In this document: positions 26,769 through 36,123 of the stretch, one piece after another
Numbering within the stretch: the first letter of the stretch is position 1
Layout of the letters: the number at the start of each line of letters is the position of its first letter
Program-made: the position numbers and the translations under genes
The notes under the pieces: generated by a model
Seen by the model: only the letters and a program-made list of their open reading frames with translations
Databases searched by the model: none
What the model was told of the DNA's origin: nothing
Assembly: GCA_006969905.1 (NCBI GenBank)
Contig: CP030887.1
Location: 2,282,730-2,346,729 of the forward strand
Direction: 5' to 3'
DNA length: 64,000 bases
Origin: Balneolaceae bacterium
GTDB taxonomy: Bacteria > Bacteroidota > Rhodothermia > Balneolales > Balneolaceae

Positions 26769-28036
26769 AAAAATCAGTAATTGCAGTTATCCTGGGAGGA
26801 GGCAGGGGGACCCGGTTGTTCCCTTTAACCGATCACCGCTCAAAACCGGCTGTTCCGATTGGTGGTAAATATCGCCTGGTGGATATCCCCATTTCAAATT
26901 GTTTAAATTCGGATATCCGTCGTATTTACGTTCTCACTCAATTCAACTCGGCTTCATTGAACAGGCATATCAAAAACACGTACAATTTTGATGTATTCAG
27001 CAGTGGCTTTGTAGATATTCTTGCGGCAGAACAAACAGCCCATAACCGGGAGTGGTTTCAGGGTACAGCTGATGCGGTGAGGCAGTCACTCCATCACATG
27101 GAAAAGCACGATTATAAGTATGTATTAATTCTATCCGGTGACCAGTTGTACCAGATGGATTACGGAAAGATGCTAAAAAGGCATATTGAGAATAAATCTG
27201 ATTTGACAGTAGCTACCATCCCGGTAAATGCAAGTGATGCAACAGGGTTTGGAATCATGAAAACCAACGAAGAAGGAATGATCGGCAGTTTTGTCGAGAA
27301 ACCTGATTCAGGAGAACTGGATCAATGGAAATCTGAAGTTCCGGAACCCTATAAGTCTCAGGGAAGGGATTTTTTAGCATCAATGGGTATCTATATTTTT
27401 AACAGAGAAGCTATTATTAAGCTTTTTAAAGATAATCCTGATGCAACTGATTTTGGGAAAGAAATTATTCCTAAAACACTTACAGAAGGACTAAGGGTGA
27501 GCAGTTATGAATTTGGAGGTTATTGGGCTGATATAGGAACTATTCGGTCTTTCTTTGAAGCGAACCTATCACTTGCAGAAACTGTACCTGAATTCAACCT
27601 GTATGATAATGACCGGTTTATATATACTCGTGCTCGTTTGTTACCTGCTTCCAAGCTTATGGGAACTACCCTTGAATATGCACTTGTAGCGGAAGGATGT
27701 ATAATTGAAGCCAGCCGGATTGTTCGTTCGGTAATCGGAATCCGTTCACGAATTGGAAAGGGGACCACGATTGAAAATTCTGTTACTATGGGTAATGATT
27801 ATTTTCAGAGCAGGGAAATTATTGATACCGCTTCACGTGACAATCCGCCAATGGGGATCGGGCAACGGTGTTTCTTAAGTAATTGCATCATTGATAAGAA
27901 CGTAAGGATTGGAAATGATGTGCGGATAGTAGGTGGAAAGCACCTGGAAGATGGAGACCATGGCGACTACTACGTAGAAGATGGAATAGTAATTATTCCA
28001 AAAGATGTGGTAATCAAAGATGGGACTACCATATAA
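26765..28036 (+). CDS. glgC: Glucose-1-phosphate adenylyltransferase
   Basis: The enzyme makes ADP-glucose from ATP and glucose-1-phosphate. The ATG at 26765 overlaps the glgA stop (ATGA) and gives [46 protein letters not shown], the classic nucleotidyltransferase start. [22 protein letters not shown] and FVEKPDS line the active site. The C-terminal third is a left-handed beta-helix. The length of 423 is normal. glgA-glgC form one operon for glycogen synthesis. Confidence 0.93.
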   Translation: [423 protein letters not shown]

Positions 28037-28038
28037 CT

Positions 28039-28632
28039 TTATTCAGAATCCAGGTATTTTTTTACCGATGAAATAAAAGAACCGTCTTCAAAGTACTTGT
28101 AAAGATCTTTGCCAGGGCAGACTGTTTGGTCTGAATGGTCTTTATGTGAAGCGATGTTCTGAATGGGTACTTCATATTTCTCTGCCAGCCAGGCTGTTAA
28201 ATGCGCCAGAGATTCAAGCTGTTCGGGTTTAATGGTCTGTACTTCGTAGTTACCCATTACATTGATTAAAGCGTGGTTTGTAGGATCGTATTCTGTATTG
28301 GTATCGCCCGGATAATCCAGGGGTCTTGCCTCATAAATGTTTCCATCCAGGTCAATGCAAAAATGATAGGGGATATCAATCCACTGTTTATCTACCTGGC
28401 TAAACTTTTGTAATCCCCTCATATAAGAAGCAGGATCTTTGTTTTCCTCAAATACCTCACCACTATGATGAACCGTAATGTACTCTATAGAGTGTTTTTG
28501 CTTTTCTCCTGTGGGAGGTTTGCCACCCCATTCCTTAACAGTAATAACAGCTGGTTTTTGAACCTGTTTATTTGGTTTTGGAATAAAAACGAGTAGAAAG
28601 AAAGCAGTAATAACCAGTATGAGTTTAGCCAT
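28039..28632 (-). CDS. PGRP/amidase_2-type N-acetylmuramoyl-L-alanine amidase
   Basis: The 197-residue protein has an N-terminal hydrophobic anchor or signal (LILVITAFFLLVFIP) followed by an amidase_2 domain. Zinc ligands are visible as HHS (about 56) and in ASHKDHSDQTVCPGKDLYKYF, where the Cys replaces the second His as in many PGRPs. YHFCIDLDGNIYEARPLDYPGD is the substrate-groove signature. It should cut the amide between muramic acid and the stem peptide. Confidence 0.85.
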   Translation of the reverse strand: MAKLILVITAFFLLVFIPKPNKQVQKPAVITVKEWGGKPPTGEKQKHSIEYITVHHSGEVFEENKDPASYMRGLQKFSQVDKQWIDIPYHFCIDLDGNIYEARPLDYPGDTNTEYDPTNHALINVMGNYEVQTIKPEQLESLAHLTAWLAEKYEVPIQNIASHKDHSDQTVCPGKDLYKYFEDGSFISSVKKYLDSE

Positions 28633-28673
28633 TGAGTCTGAAATACTATTTAATGATGAAGAGTATGTTACTT

Positions 28674-28705
28674 AAAAAAGTCTTCAACCTAAAGGCTGAA
28701 GACTT
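28674..28705 (-). terminator. Hairpin terminator after the DUF1761 gene
   Basis: A 9-base stem (aagtcttca 28679-28687 with tgaagactt 28697-28705) is flanked by an A run that reads as a U-tract on the minus strand. It lies just downstream of the minus-strand DUF1761 gene. Confidence 0.7.
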
Positions 28706-28721
28706 CATGACCTGATAAACT

Positions 28722-29141
28722 TTATTCATTGCTTCTCTTTTGCCATCCGCCAATAATTAGTCCTGAAATAGCTGACGCAACAAGACTGTATCCACCGGTA
28801 ATCCAGGTGAGCCAATAATCCTGCATGGCAAATAGGTTACTGGTCATCACACTAAGAAAATGAAAAGAGAATGTGATAATAAGGGCATATTTAAGTCCAT
28901 CAAGAGCTGTTTTAACATTCAGCTTTATAAACAACCATGCTAATACATAAAGCGGCACTATAGTCGCAATAATATTTGTGATCCAGATTTCTGTTCCGGG
29001 CGGGTTGGCTTCTACCGTAGCCATATCAAGGTCAACCATCGCCATCCATGGCTCACCAAACAATGGGCCATACCAAACAAATCCAAGTACTGTAAGCAGA
29101 ATGGCTGACGCCCATACTGCTGCATGATTAATATTTTGCAT
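28722..29141 (-). CDS. DUF1761 four-helix membrane protein
   Basis: The 139-residue protein has four hydrophobic helices and the DUF1761 opening NHAAVWASAILLTVLGFVWYGPLFGEPWMAMV. Later helices include TNIIATIVPLYVLAWLFI and a Gly-rich last helix (GGYSLVASAISGLIIGG). The family has no assigned function. It stands alone between two hairpin terminators. Confidence 0.8.
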   Translation of the reverse strand: MQNINHAAVWASAILLTVLGFVWYGPLFGEPWMAMVDLDMATVEANPPGTEIWITNIIATIVPLYVLAWLFIKLNVKTALDGLKYALIITFSFHFLSVMTSNLFAMQDYWLTWITGGYSLVASAISGLIIGGWQKRSNE

Positions 29142-29195
29142 AAGAACTCCATATTTAATTAAGTACCAGGTTGCTATGTAATATATTTTTGAGAA

Positions 29196-29232
29196 TAAAA
29201 AAAGCCTTCAACCCAAAAGGGGAGAAGGCTTT
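29196..29232 (-). terminator. Hairpin terminator after the M28 peptidase gene
   Basis: An 8-base stem (aaagcctt 29201-29208 with aaggcttt 29225-29232) is followed on the minus strand by a U run (A run at 29196-29203 on +). It lies 19 bases downstream of the peptidase stop. Confidence 0.7.
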
Positions 29233-29250
29233 ATGCAAAAACCAGTATGG

Positions 29251-30804
29251 TTAGTTTTGGCCTCCATCACGGTTTGGCGAGCGCGGAGTAGGCCATGTGC
29301 GCTGTTCCCCTGTTCTGGGATTAACAGGCAAAACTGATTGTACCCGGGACGTTTTTTCCGGGTCTTCGCTAGCCATGTAGGTTAAAATCGCTGTAAGGAT
29401 GGTATTGTTTCTAACATCATCAAAAACAATCTTATCATAGGTATCACGATTGGTATGCCATGTGTAATTCCAGTAATCCCAGCTTAAAGAGCTAAGGGAA
29501 AAAGCAGGTGCACCCTTTGCCACAAATGAGGCATGATCAGTACCTCCACCGGAAGGAATACCGGGAAAGGTAGTTTCTATATGCTGTGTTATACTATTAG
29601 GCACAGCCTCCAGCCAGCTGCCTAAATAGTCATAAGAATGAAGGAAGCCTTGTCCTGATATACGAACAACCCTTCCTGTTCCATTGTCCTGGTTAAACAG
29701 GGCCTGTAGTCCTTCTACAATTTCAGGCTGATCTTCTACATACGCTCTGGATCCGTTAAGACCTTGCTCTTCACCTCCCCACAGTCCCACAATAATAGTT
29801 CGTTTTGGATTGGGGTATACTTCTTTTAAAATACGGGCTGTTTCCATCATAGTGATTGTTCCGGTGCCATTATCTGTAGCACCTGTTCCACCATCCCAGG
29901 AATCAAAATGAGCCGAAAGGATAATATATTCATCAGGTTTTTCGGTACCCGGAATAGTTGCAATAGTATTGAAAGCTGGAACCCTTCCTAAGTCTTTTGA
30001 CTGGGCGGTCACTTTTATCTTGGGCTTACTTCCGTTCTCTGCCAGGCGATATAGCATCCCGTAATCTTCAAGTGATAAATCAATAACCGGGATTTTTTTA
30101 GTATTTGCTCCAAATATTTTATTCACACCAAAACCGGATGACCAGCGAGATTGCACAATACCTACAGCCCCGGCTTCTTCAAGTGCAGTATTCAAGGTTC
30201 TTGTATTATAACCGGTATTTATAATTCGCTGTCTCCATGCCCTGCTTTGAGCAGTACGCTCTTCCTTCATTTTTTCAAAAGATTCTTCCGTAGCAAATTC
30301 TTCCCAGTTATAGTCGGGCCTGCCTGTAGGTTGTGCCATAGAAACCATCACGAACTTCCCTTTGGCATTTTTGAGCCAGTTCTTGAATTCGTTTGAATCT
30401 GCTGCATCAGGGATGATTACTACTTCTGCAGTAACGCCTCCTTTTTTGGTTCCCGGGCTCCATGCAAGCTGCATGCCTTCCAATGATACTACCCGAGGAT
30501 ATACCATATCTATATGCGTGATGCCGCGCTCCCAGCCTCTCCATGTTCCGTATTGTTGGTTTTCAGCTTCAATACCCCAGCTTTCGAAAGTTTTTACAGC
30601 CCAATCATGGCCATTTTTCATTTGGGGGGTTCCGACCAGCCTGGGGCCTATTCCGTCAAGCAGCTCATGGGCTAGTTTTTCCAGATGAGAGTTTTCAGTT
30701 GCCTCGTTTACTATACGTTCAACCATTTCTTCTTTTGTCTGAGCGATCACAAGAGTCGAGCTCATCAACAAGAATAGCAGTAGCAGTTTCGATGTCTTTT
30801 TCAC
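29251..30804 (-). CDS. Secreted M28-family zinc metallopeptidase, carboxypeptidase Q-like
   Basis: The 517-residue protein has a signal peptide (KLLLLFLLMSSTLVIAQ). A protease-associated insertion lies in the first half. The M28 catalytic core begins near residue 290: SAHFDSWDGGTGATDNGTG (zinc ligands and bridging Asp), GLWGGEEQGLNGSRAYVED (catalytic Glu pair) and GGGTDHASFVAKGAPAFSL with a later HTNRDTYDK. It should release amino acids from peptides outside the cytoplasm. The C-terminus (RTGEQRTWPTPRSPNRDGGQN) is a disordered tail. Confidence 0.85.
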   Translation of the reverse strand: MKKTSKLLLLFLLMSSTLVIAQTKEEMVERIVNEATENSHLEKLAHELLDGIGPRLVGTPQMKNGHDWAVKTFESWGIEAENQQYGTWRGWERGITHIDMVYPRVVSLEGMQLAWSPGTKKGGVTAEVVIIPDAADSNEFKNWLKNAKGKFVMVSMAQPTGRPDYNWEEFATEESFEKMKEERTAQSRAWRQRIINTGYNTRTLNTALEEAGAVGIVQSRWSSGFGVNKIFGANTKKIPVIDLSLEDYGMLYRLAENGSKPKIKVTAQSKDLGRVPAFNTIATIPGTEKPDEYIILSAHFDSWDGGTGATDNGTGTITMMETARILKEVYPNPKRTIIVGLWGGEEQGLNGSRAYVEDQPEIVEGLQALFNQDNGTGRVVRISGQGFLHSYDYLGSWLEAVPNSITQHIETTFPGIPSGGGTDHASFVAKGAPAFSLSSLSWDYWNYTWHTNRDTYDKIVFDDVRNNTILTAILTYMASEDPEKTSRVQSVLPVNPRTGEQRTWPTPRSPNRDGGQN

Positions 30805-30946
30805 AGGTTTAAAATTAGGTTAGTTATTAGCGCCCAAATATATACAAGATAAGAGAGAGTAGAGAAGGGGATACGTTTTTTAACGTTTCTCTGGTAAACT
30901 GAAATTCAGTACACTCTAACCAATAATCAATATACACCAGAAAACT

Positions 30947-31486
30947 ATGAGATTAATTTGCTCTTCCTTTATCATCTTTCTGTTAGCAAGCAGCTCGTTG
31001 GTATATGCACAGGACACCAGATACCCAATTGTAAAAGGGTTTGGGGGTATTTATGAAATCCCGAATTCGGAAAATCCTGATCCCGCAATTGAATACAAGA
31101 TTGTTATCGATCTAAAGACGATGCAGAGAGATAAAGAAAGCATCAACCGGGGGCTTAATAATGTTGCAAGGATGCTAAACTTACATGGATTAGGTGGTAT
31201 CAGGCCTGAGAATTTGAAAGTAACAGTTGCTATACATGGAGGAGCTACTGATGTGATTCTTACAAATGAAGCTTATCAAAAACGCTACGAGGTTGATAAT
31301 CCAAACATAGCGCTTATTTTAGCTTTGAAAGAAACAGGTGTGGAAATTTATGTGTGTGGCCAGTCGTTACTTTCAAGGGAATACCAGCACGAAGATGTAA
31401 ATCCGGATGTAGCGATAGGTTTATCTATGCTGACGGTTGTAACTACAAAAATGCATCAAGGTTATCAGTTACTGGTTTTTGATTAA
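30947..31486 (+). CDS. Exported DsrE/DsrF-like protein
   Basis: The 179-residue protein has a signal peptide (SFIIFLLASSSLVYAQ) followed by one DsrE-like fold. INRGLNNVARMLNLHGLGGI, KVTVAIHGGATDVILTNEAYQKRY and ETGVEIYVCGQSL are visible, the last with the conserved single Cys that carries sulfur in DsrE/TusD proteins. The ending MLTVVTTKMHQGYQLLVF is typical. Exported members are common in Bacteroidota; the sulfur partner is not known. Confidence 0.75.
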   Translation: MRLICSSFIIFLLASSSLVYAQDTRYPIVKGFGGIYEIPNSENPDPAIEYKIVIDLKTMQRDKESINRGLNNVARMLNLHGLGGIRPENLKVTVAIHGGATDVILTNEAYQKRYEVDNPNIALILALKETGVEIYVCGQSLLSREYQHEDVNPDVAIGLSMLTVVTTKMHQGYQLLVFD

Positions 31487-31525
31487 ACTCAAATCAAAAA
31501 AACCTTTGCTAATCACATAAGACTT

Positions 31526-32995
31526 CTACTCACCCTGCCCAAGCGAATAGGCACGTTCTCCATCAAACAGGTATAAGTTTTCAGTCTTGATGCAATCCAA
31601 CCCGGCATCATTCAGGCTGTTAAGTAAATCCGGAATGGCGGAATATTGAACAACGGGGGAATGTTCTTTGGTTGCATCTTTTGCAACAAAACGGCAGCGC
31701 CAGTGATCTGTGCAGAAAGTTTCTGGAAGGCCATCAGGATAAACTTTTACACCCCTGTTGGTGATCATTTTAAGTTTTAGGGTATCTCCGGCATTTTCTT
31801 CGAGTTTCTTTCCTAAAGTATCCGGGTTTCTATCTGTTGAGTCCCAGTCTATAAATATATCTACTCCCACAAGTTCCTTTTTTGAACGGGGTGTTTTCTT
31901 TACATCAATTGAAATAACATGATTTTGATCCCCGAAAGAAGCTCGTTTAAGTGCTTTTGGTTTTTCACCGAGTCTTTCAATAATTGCATTGGTAAATGCT
32001 TTGGTACCTACTTCCTGCTTTGTATATTCTTTAGATTGAATATCTTTGGTATGGATACCGTCTTCAATCGTAGTAAGTAACGCATTGGTAATAAGCTCAG
32101 CTTTATCTGACATATTAAGATGGGCAAGCATCATAGCGGCACCATTCAAAAGCCCGGACGGGTTTGCAATATCCTGTCCTGCAATATCAGGTGCAGAACC
32201 GTGAATGGCTTCAAACATGGCAAAATCCTGGCCGATATTTGCTGAACCTCCTAATCCAACTGATCCCGAAATCTGAGCCGTAATATCTGAAATGATATCG
32301 CCGTAAAGATTTAAAGTAACAACTACATCGAACCAGTGTGGAGTATCAGCCAAACGAGCCGCGCCAATATCAATGATGTAATGTTCAGCCTCAATTTCGG
32401 GGTACTCTTTTTTGATCTCATCAAATACATCATGAAACAGTCCATCGGTATGTTTCATAATATTATCTTTAGTCATGCAGGTTACTTTTTTTCGTCCGTA
32501 TGCTTTAGCATACTCGAAAGCGTAACGTATAATGCGTTCGCAACCCGGCCTGGAAACCAGTTTCAAACATTGAATTACTTCAGGGGTTTGCTGGTGTTCG
32601 ATACCTGCGTAAAGATCTTCTTCATTTTCGCGAACTACTACCAAATCCATTGTGTGAAAGTGGCTATGTACAAAAGGAACAAGTGCCGCTACTGGCCTGA
32701 CATTCGCATACAAACCAAGTGTTTTTCTTATAGTCACATTCAAGCTCTTGAAACCGCCTCCCTGGGGGGTGGTAATGGGAGCTTTCAGGAATACTTTGTT
32801 TTTTCTCAGTACATCCCATGAATCGGGGGAGATTCCTGATATGACCCCGCTTTCATACACTTTTTTCCCAATCTGGATTTCATCATAATTCAAAGCGGCC
32901 CCTGAGGCTTCAAGGATTTGAAGGGTAGAATCCATTATTTCTTCGCCAATTCCGTCTCCTCTGGCGATGGTGATTGTTTTAGGTGTACTGCTCAT
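31526..32995 (-). CDS. icd: NADP-dependent isocitrate dehydrogenase, large bacterial type
   Basis: The TCA enzyme converts isocitrate to 2-oxoglutarate. Visible motifs are IARGDGIGEEIMDSTLQIL, SLNVTIRKTLGLYANVRPV (substrate-binding Ser and Arg), VVRENEEDLYAGIEH, VVTLNLYGDIISDITAQISGSVGLGGSANIG (metal-binding Asp pair) and FEAIHGSAPDIAGQDIANPSGLLNGAAMML. At 489 residues it is the long form with an extra C-terminal domain, as in Thermus and Rickettsia. It lies near sucD, another TCA gene on the same strand, but a terminator separates them. Confidence 0.9.
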   Translation of the reverse strand: MSSTPKTITIARGDGIGEEIMDSTLQILEASGAALNYDEIQIGKKVYESGVISGISPDSWDVLRKNKVFLKAPITTPQGGGFKSLNVTIRKTLGLYANVRPVAALVPFVHSHFHTMDLVVVRENEEDLYAGIEHQQTPEVIQCLKLVSRPGCERIIRYAFEYAKAYGRKKVTCMTKDNIMKHTDGLFHDVFDEIKKEYPEIEAEHYIIDIGAARLADTPHWFDVVVTLNLYGDIISDITAQISGSVGLGGSANIGQDFAMFEAIHGSAPDIAGQDIANPSGLLNGAAMMLAHLNMSDKAELITNALLTTIEDGIHTKDIQSKEYTKQEVGTKAFTNAIIERLGEKPKALKRASFGDQNHVISIDVKKTPRSKKELVGVDIFIDWDSTDRNPDTLGKKLEENAGDTLKLKMITNRGVKVYPDGLPETFCTDHWRCRFVAKDATKEHSPVVQYSAIPDLLNSLNDAGLDCIKTENLYLFDGERAYSLGQGE

Positions 32996-33037
32996 GTTGC
33001 TGTTTATTTTTTAGGATAGTTAGTTCGCCTATGGTAC

Positions 33038-33073
33038 AAAAAAAGCATCGAAGAAATTCCACGATGCTTTTTT
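33038..33073 (-). terminator. Hairpin terminator after sucD
   Basis: A stem of about 12 bases (aaaaaagcatcg with cgatgctttttt, 33039-33050 and 33062-33073) has A and T runs at both ends. It lies downstream of minus-strand sucD and upstream of icd, so icd needs its own promoter. Confidence 0.8.
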
Positions 33074-33086
33074 AGGTTAGTGTAAC

Positions 33087-33962
33087 CTATACGGTTTCGA
33101 GTAAATTTTTTAAAGTAACGCCTATATCAGCCGGGCTTTCAACAACGGTTATACCTGCCGCTGCAAGAGCTTTTTTCTTTTCCTGGGCAGTTCCCTGGCC
33201 TCCGGATATAATAGCACCGGCATGCCCCATACGCCGCCCTGGAGGTGCAGTTGAACCGGCAATAAATGCAACTACCGGTTTATCTACGTGCTCAGCAATG
33301 TAGGCAGCAGCTTCTTCTTCTGCAGAACCACCAATCTCTCCAATCAATACAATTGCATGGGTATCAGGATCTTCCTGGAGCATTTTAACTGCATCAAGAT
33401 GGGGAGTGCCGATTACCGGATCACCACCAATACCGATAGCTGTACTTTGTCCTAAGCCTTCTTTCGTAAGTTGATCGACAGCTTCGTAGGTAAGGGTTCC
33501 TGAACGTGAGATAAGTCCTACGTTTCCTTCTGAGAAGATACTGGCAGGCATTATTCCCACTTTAGCTTTGCCCGGTGATATGACACCCGGGCAATTGGGG
33601 CCGATAAGTACAGCTCCCCGGCTTTTTACAACCTGCTTGGCGACAATCATATCTTTGACCGGAATGCCTTCGGTAATACAAATAATGACTTTTATTCCCG
33701 CAAATGCCGCCTCTGTGATAGCATCCCCAGCGAAAGCGGGGGGCACAAAAATGATGGATGTATTAGCATCAGCCTTTTTTACAGCTTCAGAAACTGTATT
33801 AAAAACGGGTCTGCCTAAATGGGTTTGTCCACCTTTTCCAGGTGTAACTCCACCAACTACATTAGTGCCGTACTCAATCATTTGTTCTGCATGGAAGGTT
33901 CCTTCGCTTCCGGTAAAGCCCTGTACAATCAGGCGGGTATGCTTTCCTACTAATACACTCAT
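33087..33962 (-). CDS. sucD: Succinyl-CoA ligase alpha subunit
   Basis: The 291-residue subunit binds CoA and carries the phosphohistidine. [24 protein letters not shown] and [21 protein letters not shown] form the CoA-binding Rossmann part. [19 protein letters not shown] follows, and [33 protein letters not shown] holds the active His (in GHAGAI). The beta subunit gene (sucC) is not beside it in this window, so the two are encoded apart. Confidence 0.95.
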   Translation of the reverse strand: MSVLVGKHTRLIVQGFTGSEGTFHAEQMIEYGTNVVGGVTPGKGGQTHLGRPVFNTVSEAVKKADANTSIIFVPPAFAGDAITEAAFAGIKVIICITEGIPVKDMIVAKQVVKSRGAVLIGPNCPGVISPGKAKVGIMPASIFSEGNVGLISRSGTLTYEAVDQLTKEGLGQSTAIGIGGDPVIGTPHLDAVKMLQEDPDTHAIVLIGEIGGSAEEEAAAYIAEHVDKPVVAFIAGSTAPPGRRMGHAGAIISGGQGTAQEKKKALAAAGITVVESPADIGVTLKNLLETV

Positions 33963-34117
33963 TATTATGGATTATGATTCAAAATTTTTGCGGTGAGAAT
34001 ATACAATGCTTAACACAGAGTTGACAGTTGAGAATTCCATTTCGCAGAGATAAGGAGTTAAATATGATTAAACGAAAAAGACTTTATTCCTAGTTGGTAA
34101 ATCACCATTTTCATCAG

Positions 34118-36118
34118 ATGATTACTGACGACAAAAAAGAAGAAGTTCGTGATGCGGCCGATATTGTAGAAGTGGTTTCAGACTATGTGAAGCTGAAGCG
34201 TTCCGGGAGCGGCTTTACGGGCTTGTGCCCTTATCACGATGAGAAAACTCCTTCTTTTCATGTAACACCCAGGCTGGGAATTTTTAAATGTTTTGGTTGT
34301 GGAGAGTCAGGTGATGTGTTCAAATTCGTTATGGACCAGGATGGGGTTGGATTTAATGAAGCCGTTCGGCAACTGGCTGACCGGTATGGTGTTTTTATAC
34401 CTGAAGAGGAAACGACTGAGCCTTCGGAGAGTAACCAGATCAAAGAGGGTATATACCATGCATTAAAATTTGCGGGCGTTTATTACTATCGAAATCTTAT
34501 TGAAAACCCCGAGGCAAAAAAGGCGTTGAATTACCTTGAGAAAAGAGGGTACCCACCTGAGGTTTTTAAAAAGTTCGGTTTGGGATTTGCTCCTTCCGGT
34601 GGAGAAGAGCTTTATAAGGCTGCAAAAAATGCCGGGGTTGATGATCAATACCTGGTTGAGGCAGATTTGGTAAAGCCGAGCCAGCGTGGAGAAGGGTATT
34701 ATGATACATTCAGAGGGCGGTTGATGTTTCCCATTTTCAGTCCTACGGGTAAAGTGATTGCTTTCGCAGGCCGGGTTTTGGGGGATGAGAAAACGGCTAA
34801 ATACATTAATTCATCCCAAACCCAGGTGTACAACAAAAGTGAGGTTGTTTACGGGGTAAACTTCGCAAAAAATGAAATCCGTAAGTACAAGGAAGTAATA
34901 CTTGTTGAAGGATATACCGATGTAATCACTTTGAACCAGCATGGCATTGGTAATGTCGTTGCCAGTTCAGGTACAGCACTTACGCCCGGGCAAATACGGA
35001 TTCTACATCGTTACGGAGAACGGATTGTTATGATCTACGATGCAGATAATGCCGGTCAGGCTGCTATGAAGCGTGGTATAGATATAGCGCTTGCGGAGGG
35101 CATGGAAGTACAGTTACTGGAATTGCCAGAGGGGGAAGACCCTGATTCATTTGTGAAACAGTTTGGTAAGGAATCGTTCATAGAGTTTAAGAACAAAGAA
35201 GCTATGGATTTTGTGGACTTCCTGATTTTAAAAGCGGATGAGGAAGGCCGGATGCAAAACCCGGTACAACTCAGGAAGGTAATCACCGAGATTTTGCAGG
35301 CCGTTACCAACATCCCGGATTCTATACAAAGGCAGGTTTACGTACAACACCTCCATCAAAAAACACAGAAGTTCAGGGGAGGTACTGACAGGGAGCTTTT
35401 TGATGAAATGAATGAGCTTTTGAGAAACAAGAAGCGGGAAGATCAAAGAGCACGATTCAGAGAGGAACGACAGGAAGAAAGAGAGGCCTTAAACCAGCAA
35501 ATGCCCGGCGAAGCAGGAAGTGATCGTAACGAACTGAAAACAAGTCCTGAAAACGCTAAAAAGCCTCATTACGAAAAAGAGCTTATCCGGTTGATGATTA
35601 CATTTGGCCGGCCTATGGTAGAGTATATTTGTTCATTCACAAACGAAAAACTATTTGAAGACCGGGAATTGAAAGAATTCTACTCCCATATTTTAGAGCG
35701 TTACCAGAATGAAGAAGAAATATCTGTTGAAGTGTATGCTGGTTTAGGCGATCCCTTTCCTCGTTTAGTTGGGGATGTTACTGTAGAACAGCATACTGCA
35801 AGTGATCGTCATCATGAGAAAGTAGGTATTAAGTATGAACGGGATAAAAACCCATACCTGGCTGCAAAAAGTACTATGAAGGCAATAGAACTCAGTTTCT
35901 TTAAAAGAAAAAGGGAAGAACTGGCCGGGCGTTTTAAAACGGTAGAGGATGAGGCGGAGAAACGGAAGATCATCAAGATCCAAATGGATATACAATCCAA
36001 AATAACCCGCAGAGAGCGTACCGATTCCGAAGATTTATATCCTGACCCCGAAGACTCGAAAGGAAATGTAGTACAGGAAAAGAAGTTTGAATATAAGATG
36101 AAGGGGAAGGAGAATTGA
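34118..36118 (+). CDS. dnaG: DNA primase
   Basis: The enzyme makes RNA primers for replication. I chose the ATG at 34118 (MITDDKKEEVRDAADIVEVVSDYVKLK, 666 residues); an in-frame TTG 24 bases upstream is possible. The CHC2 zinc finger is CPYHDEKTPSF ... FKCFGCGESGD (residues about 40-65). The RNAP-like/TOPRIM core has LYRGRLMFPIF-like FRGRLMFPIFSPTGKVIAFAGR, EVILVEGYTDVITL and MIYDADNAGQAAMKRG. The C-terminal 200 residues are charged helices for helicase contact. It is divergent from sucD. Confidence 0.94.
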   Translation: MITDDKKEEVRDAADIVEVVSDYVKLKRSGSGFTGLCPYHDEKTPSFHVTPRLGIFKCFGCGESGDVFKFVMDQDGVGFNEAVRQLADRYGVFIPEEETTEPSESNQIKEGIYHALKFAGVYYYRNLIENPEAKKALNYLEKRGYPPEVFKKFGLGFAPSGGEELYKAAKNAGVDDQYLVEADLVKPSQRGEGYYDTFRGRLMFPIFSPTGKVIAFAGRVLGDEKTAKYINSSQTQVYNKSEVVYGVNFAKNEIRKYKEVILVEGYTDVITLNQHGIGNVVASSGTALTPGQIRILHRYGERIVMIYDADNAGQAAMKRGIDIALAEGMEVQLLELPEGEDPDSFVKQFGKESFIEFKNKEAMDFVDFLILKADEEGRMQNPVQLRKVITEILQAVTNIPDSIQRQVYVQHLHQKTQKFRGGTDRELFDEMNELLRNKKREDQRARFREERQEEREALNQQMPGEAGSDRNELKTSPENAKKPHYEKELIRLMITFGRPMVEYICSFTNEKLFEDRELKEFYSHILERYQNEEEISVEVYAGLGDPFPRLVGDVTVEQHTASDRHHEKVGIKYERDKNPYLAAKSTMKAIELSFFKRKREELAGRFKTVEDEAEKRKIIKIQMDIQSKITRRERTDSEDLYPDPEDSKGNVVQEKKFEYKMKGKEN

Positions 36119-36123
36119 TAAGA

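Noticed and set aside
32336-32821. 161-codon open frame antisense to isocitrate dehydrogenase
   Set aside because: Long but fully inside a well-supported gene in the opposite strand, with a Phe/Cys-rich composition typical of antisense frames.
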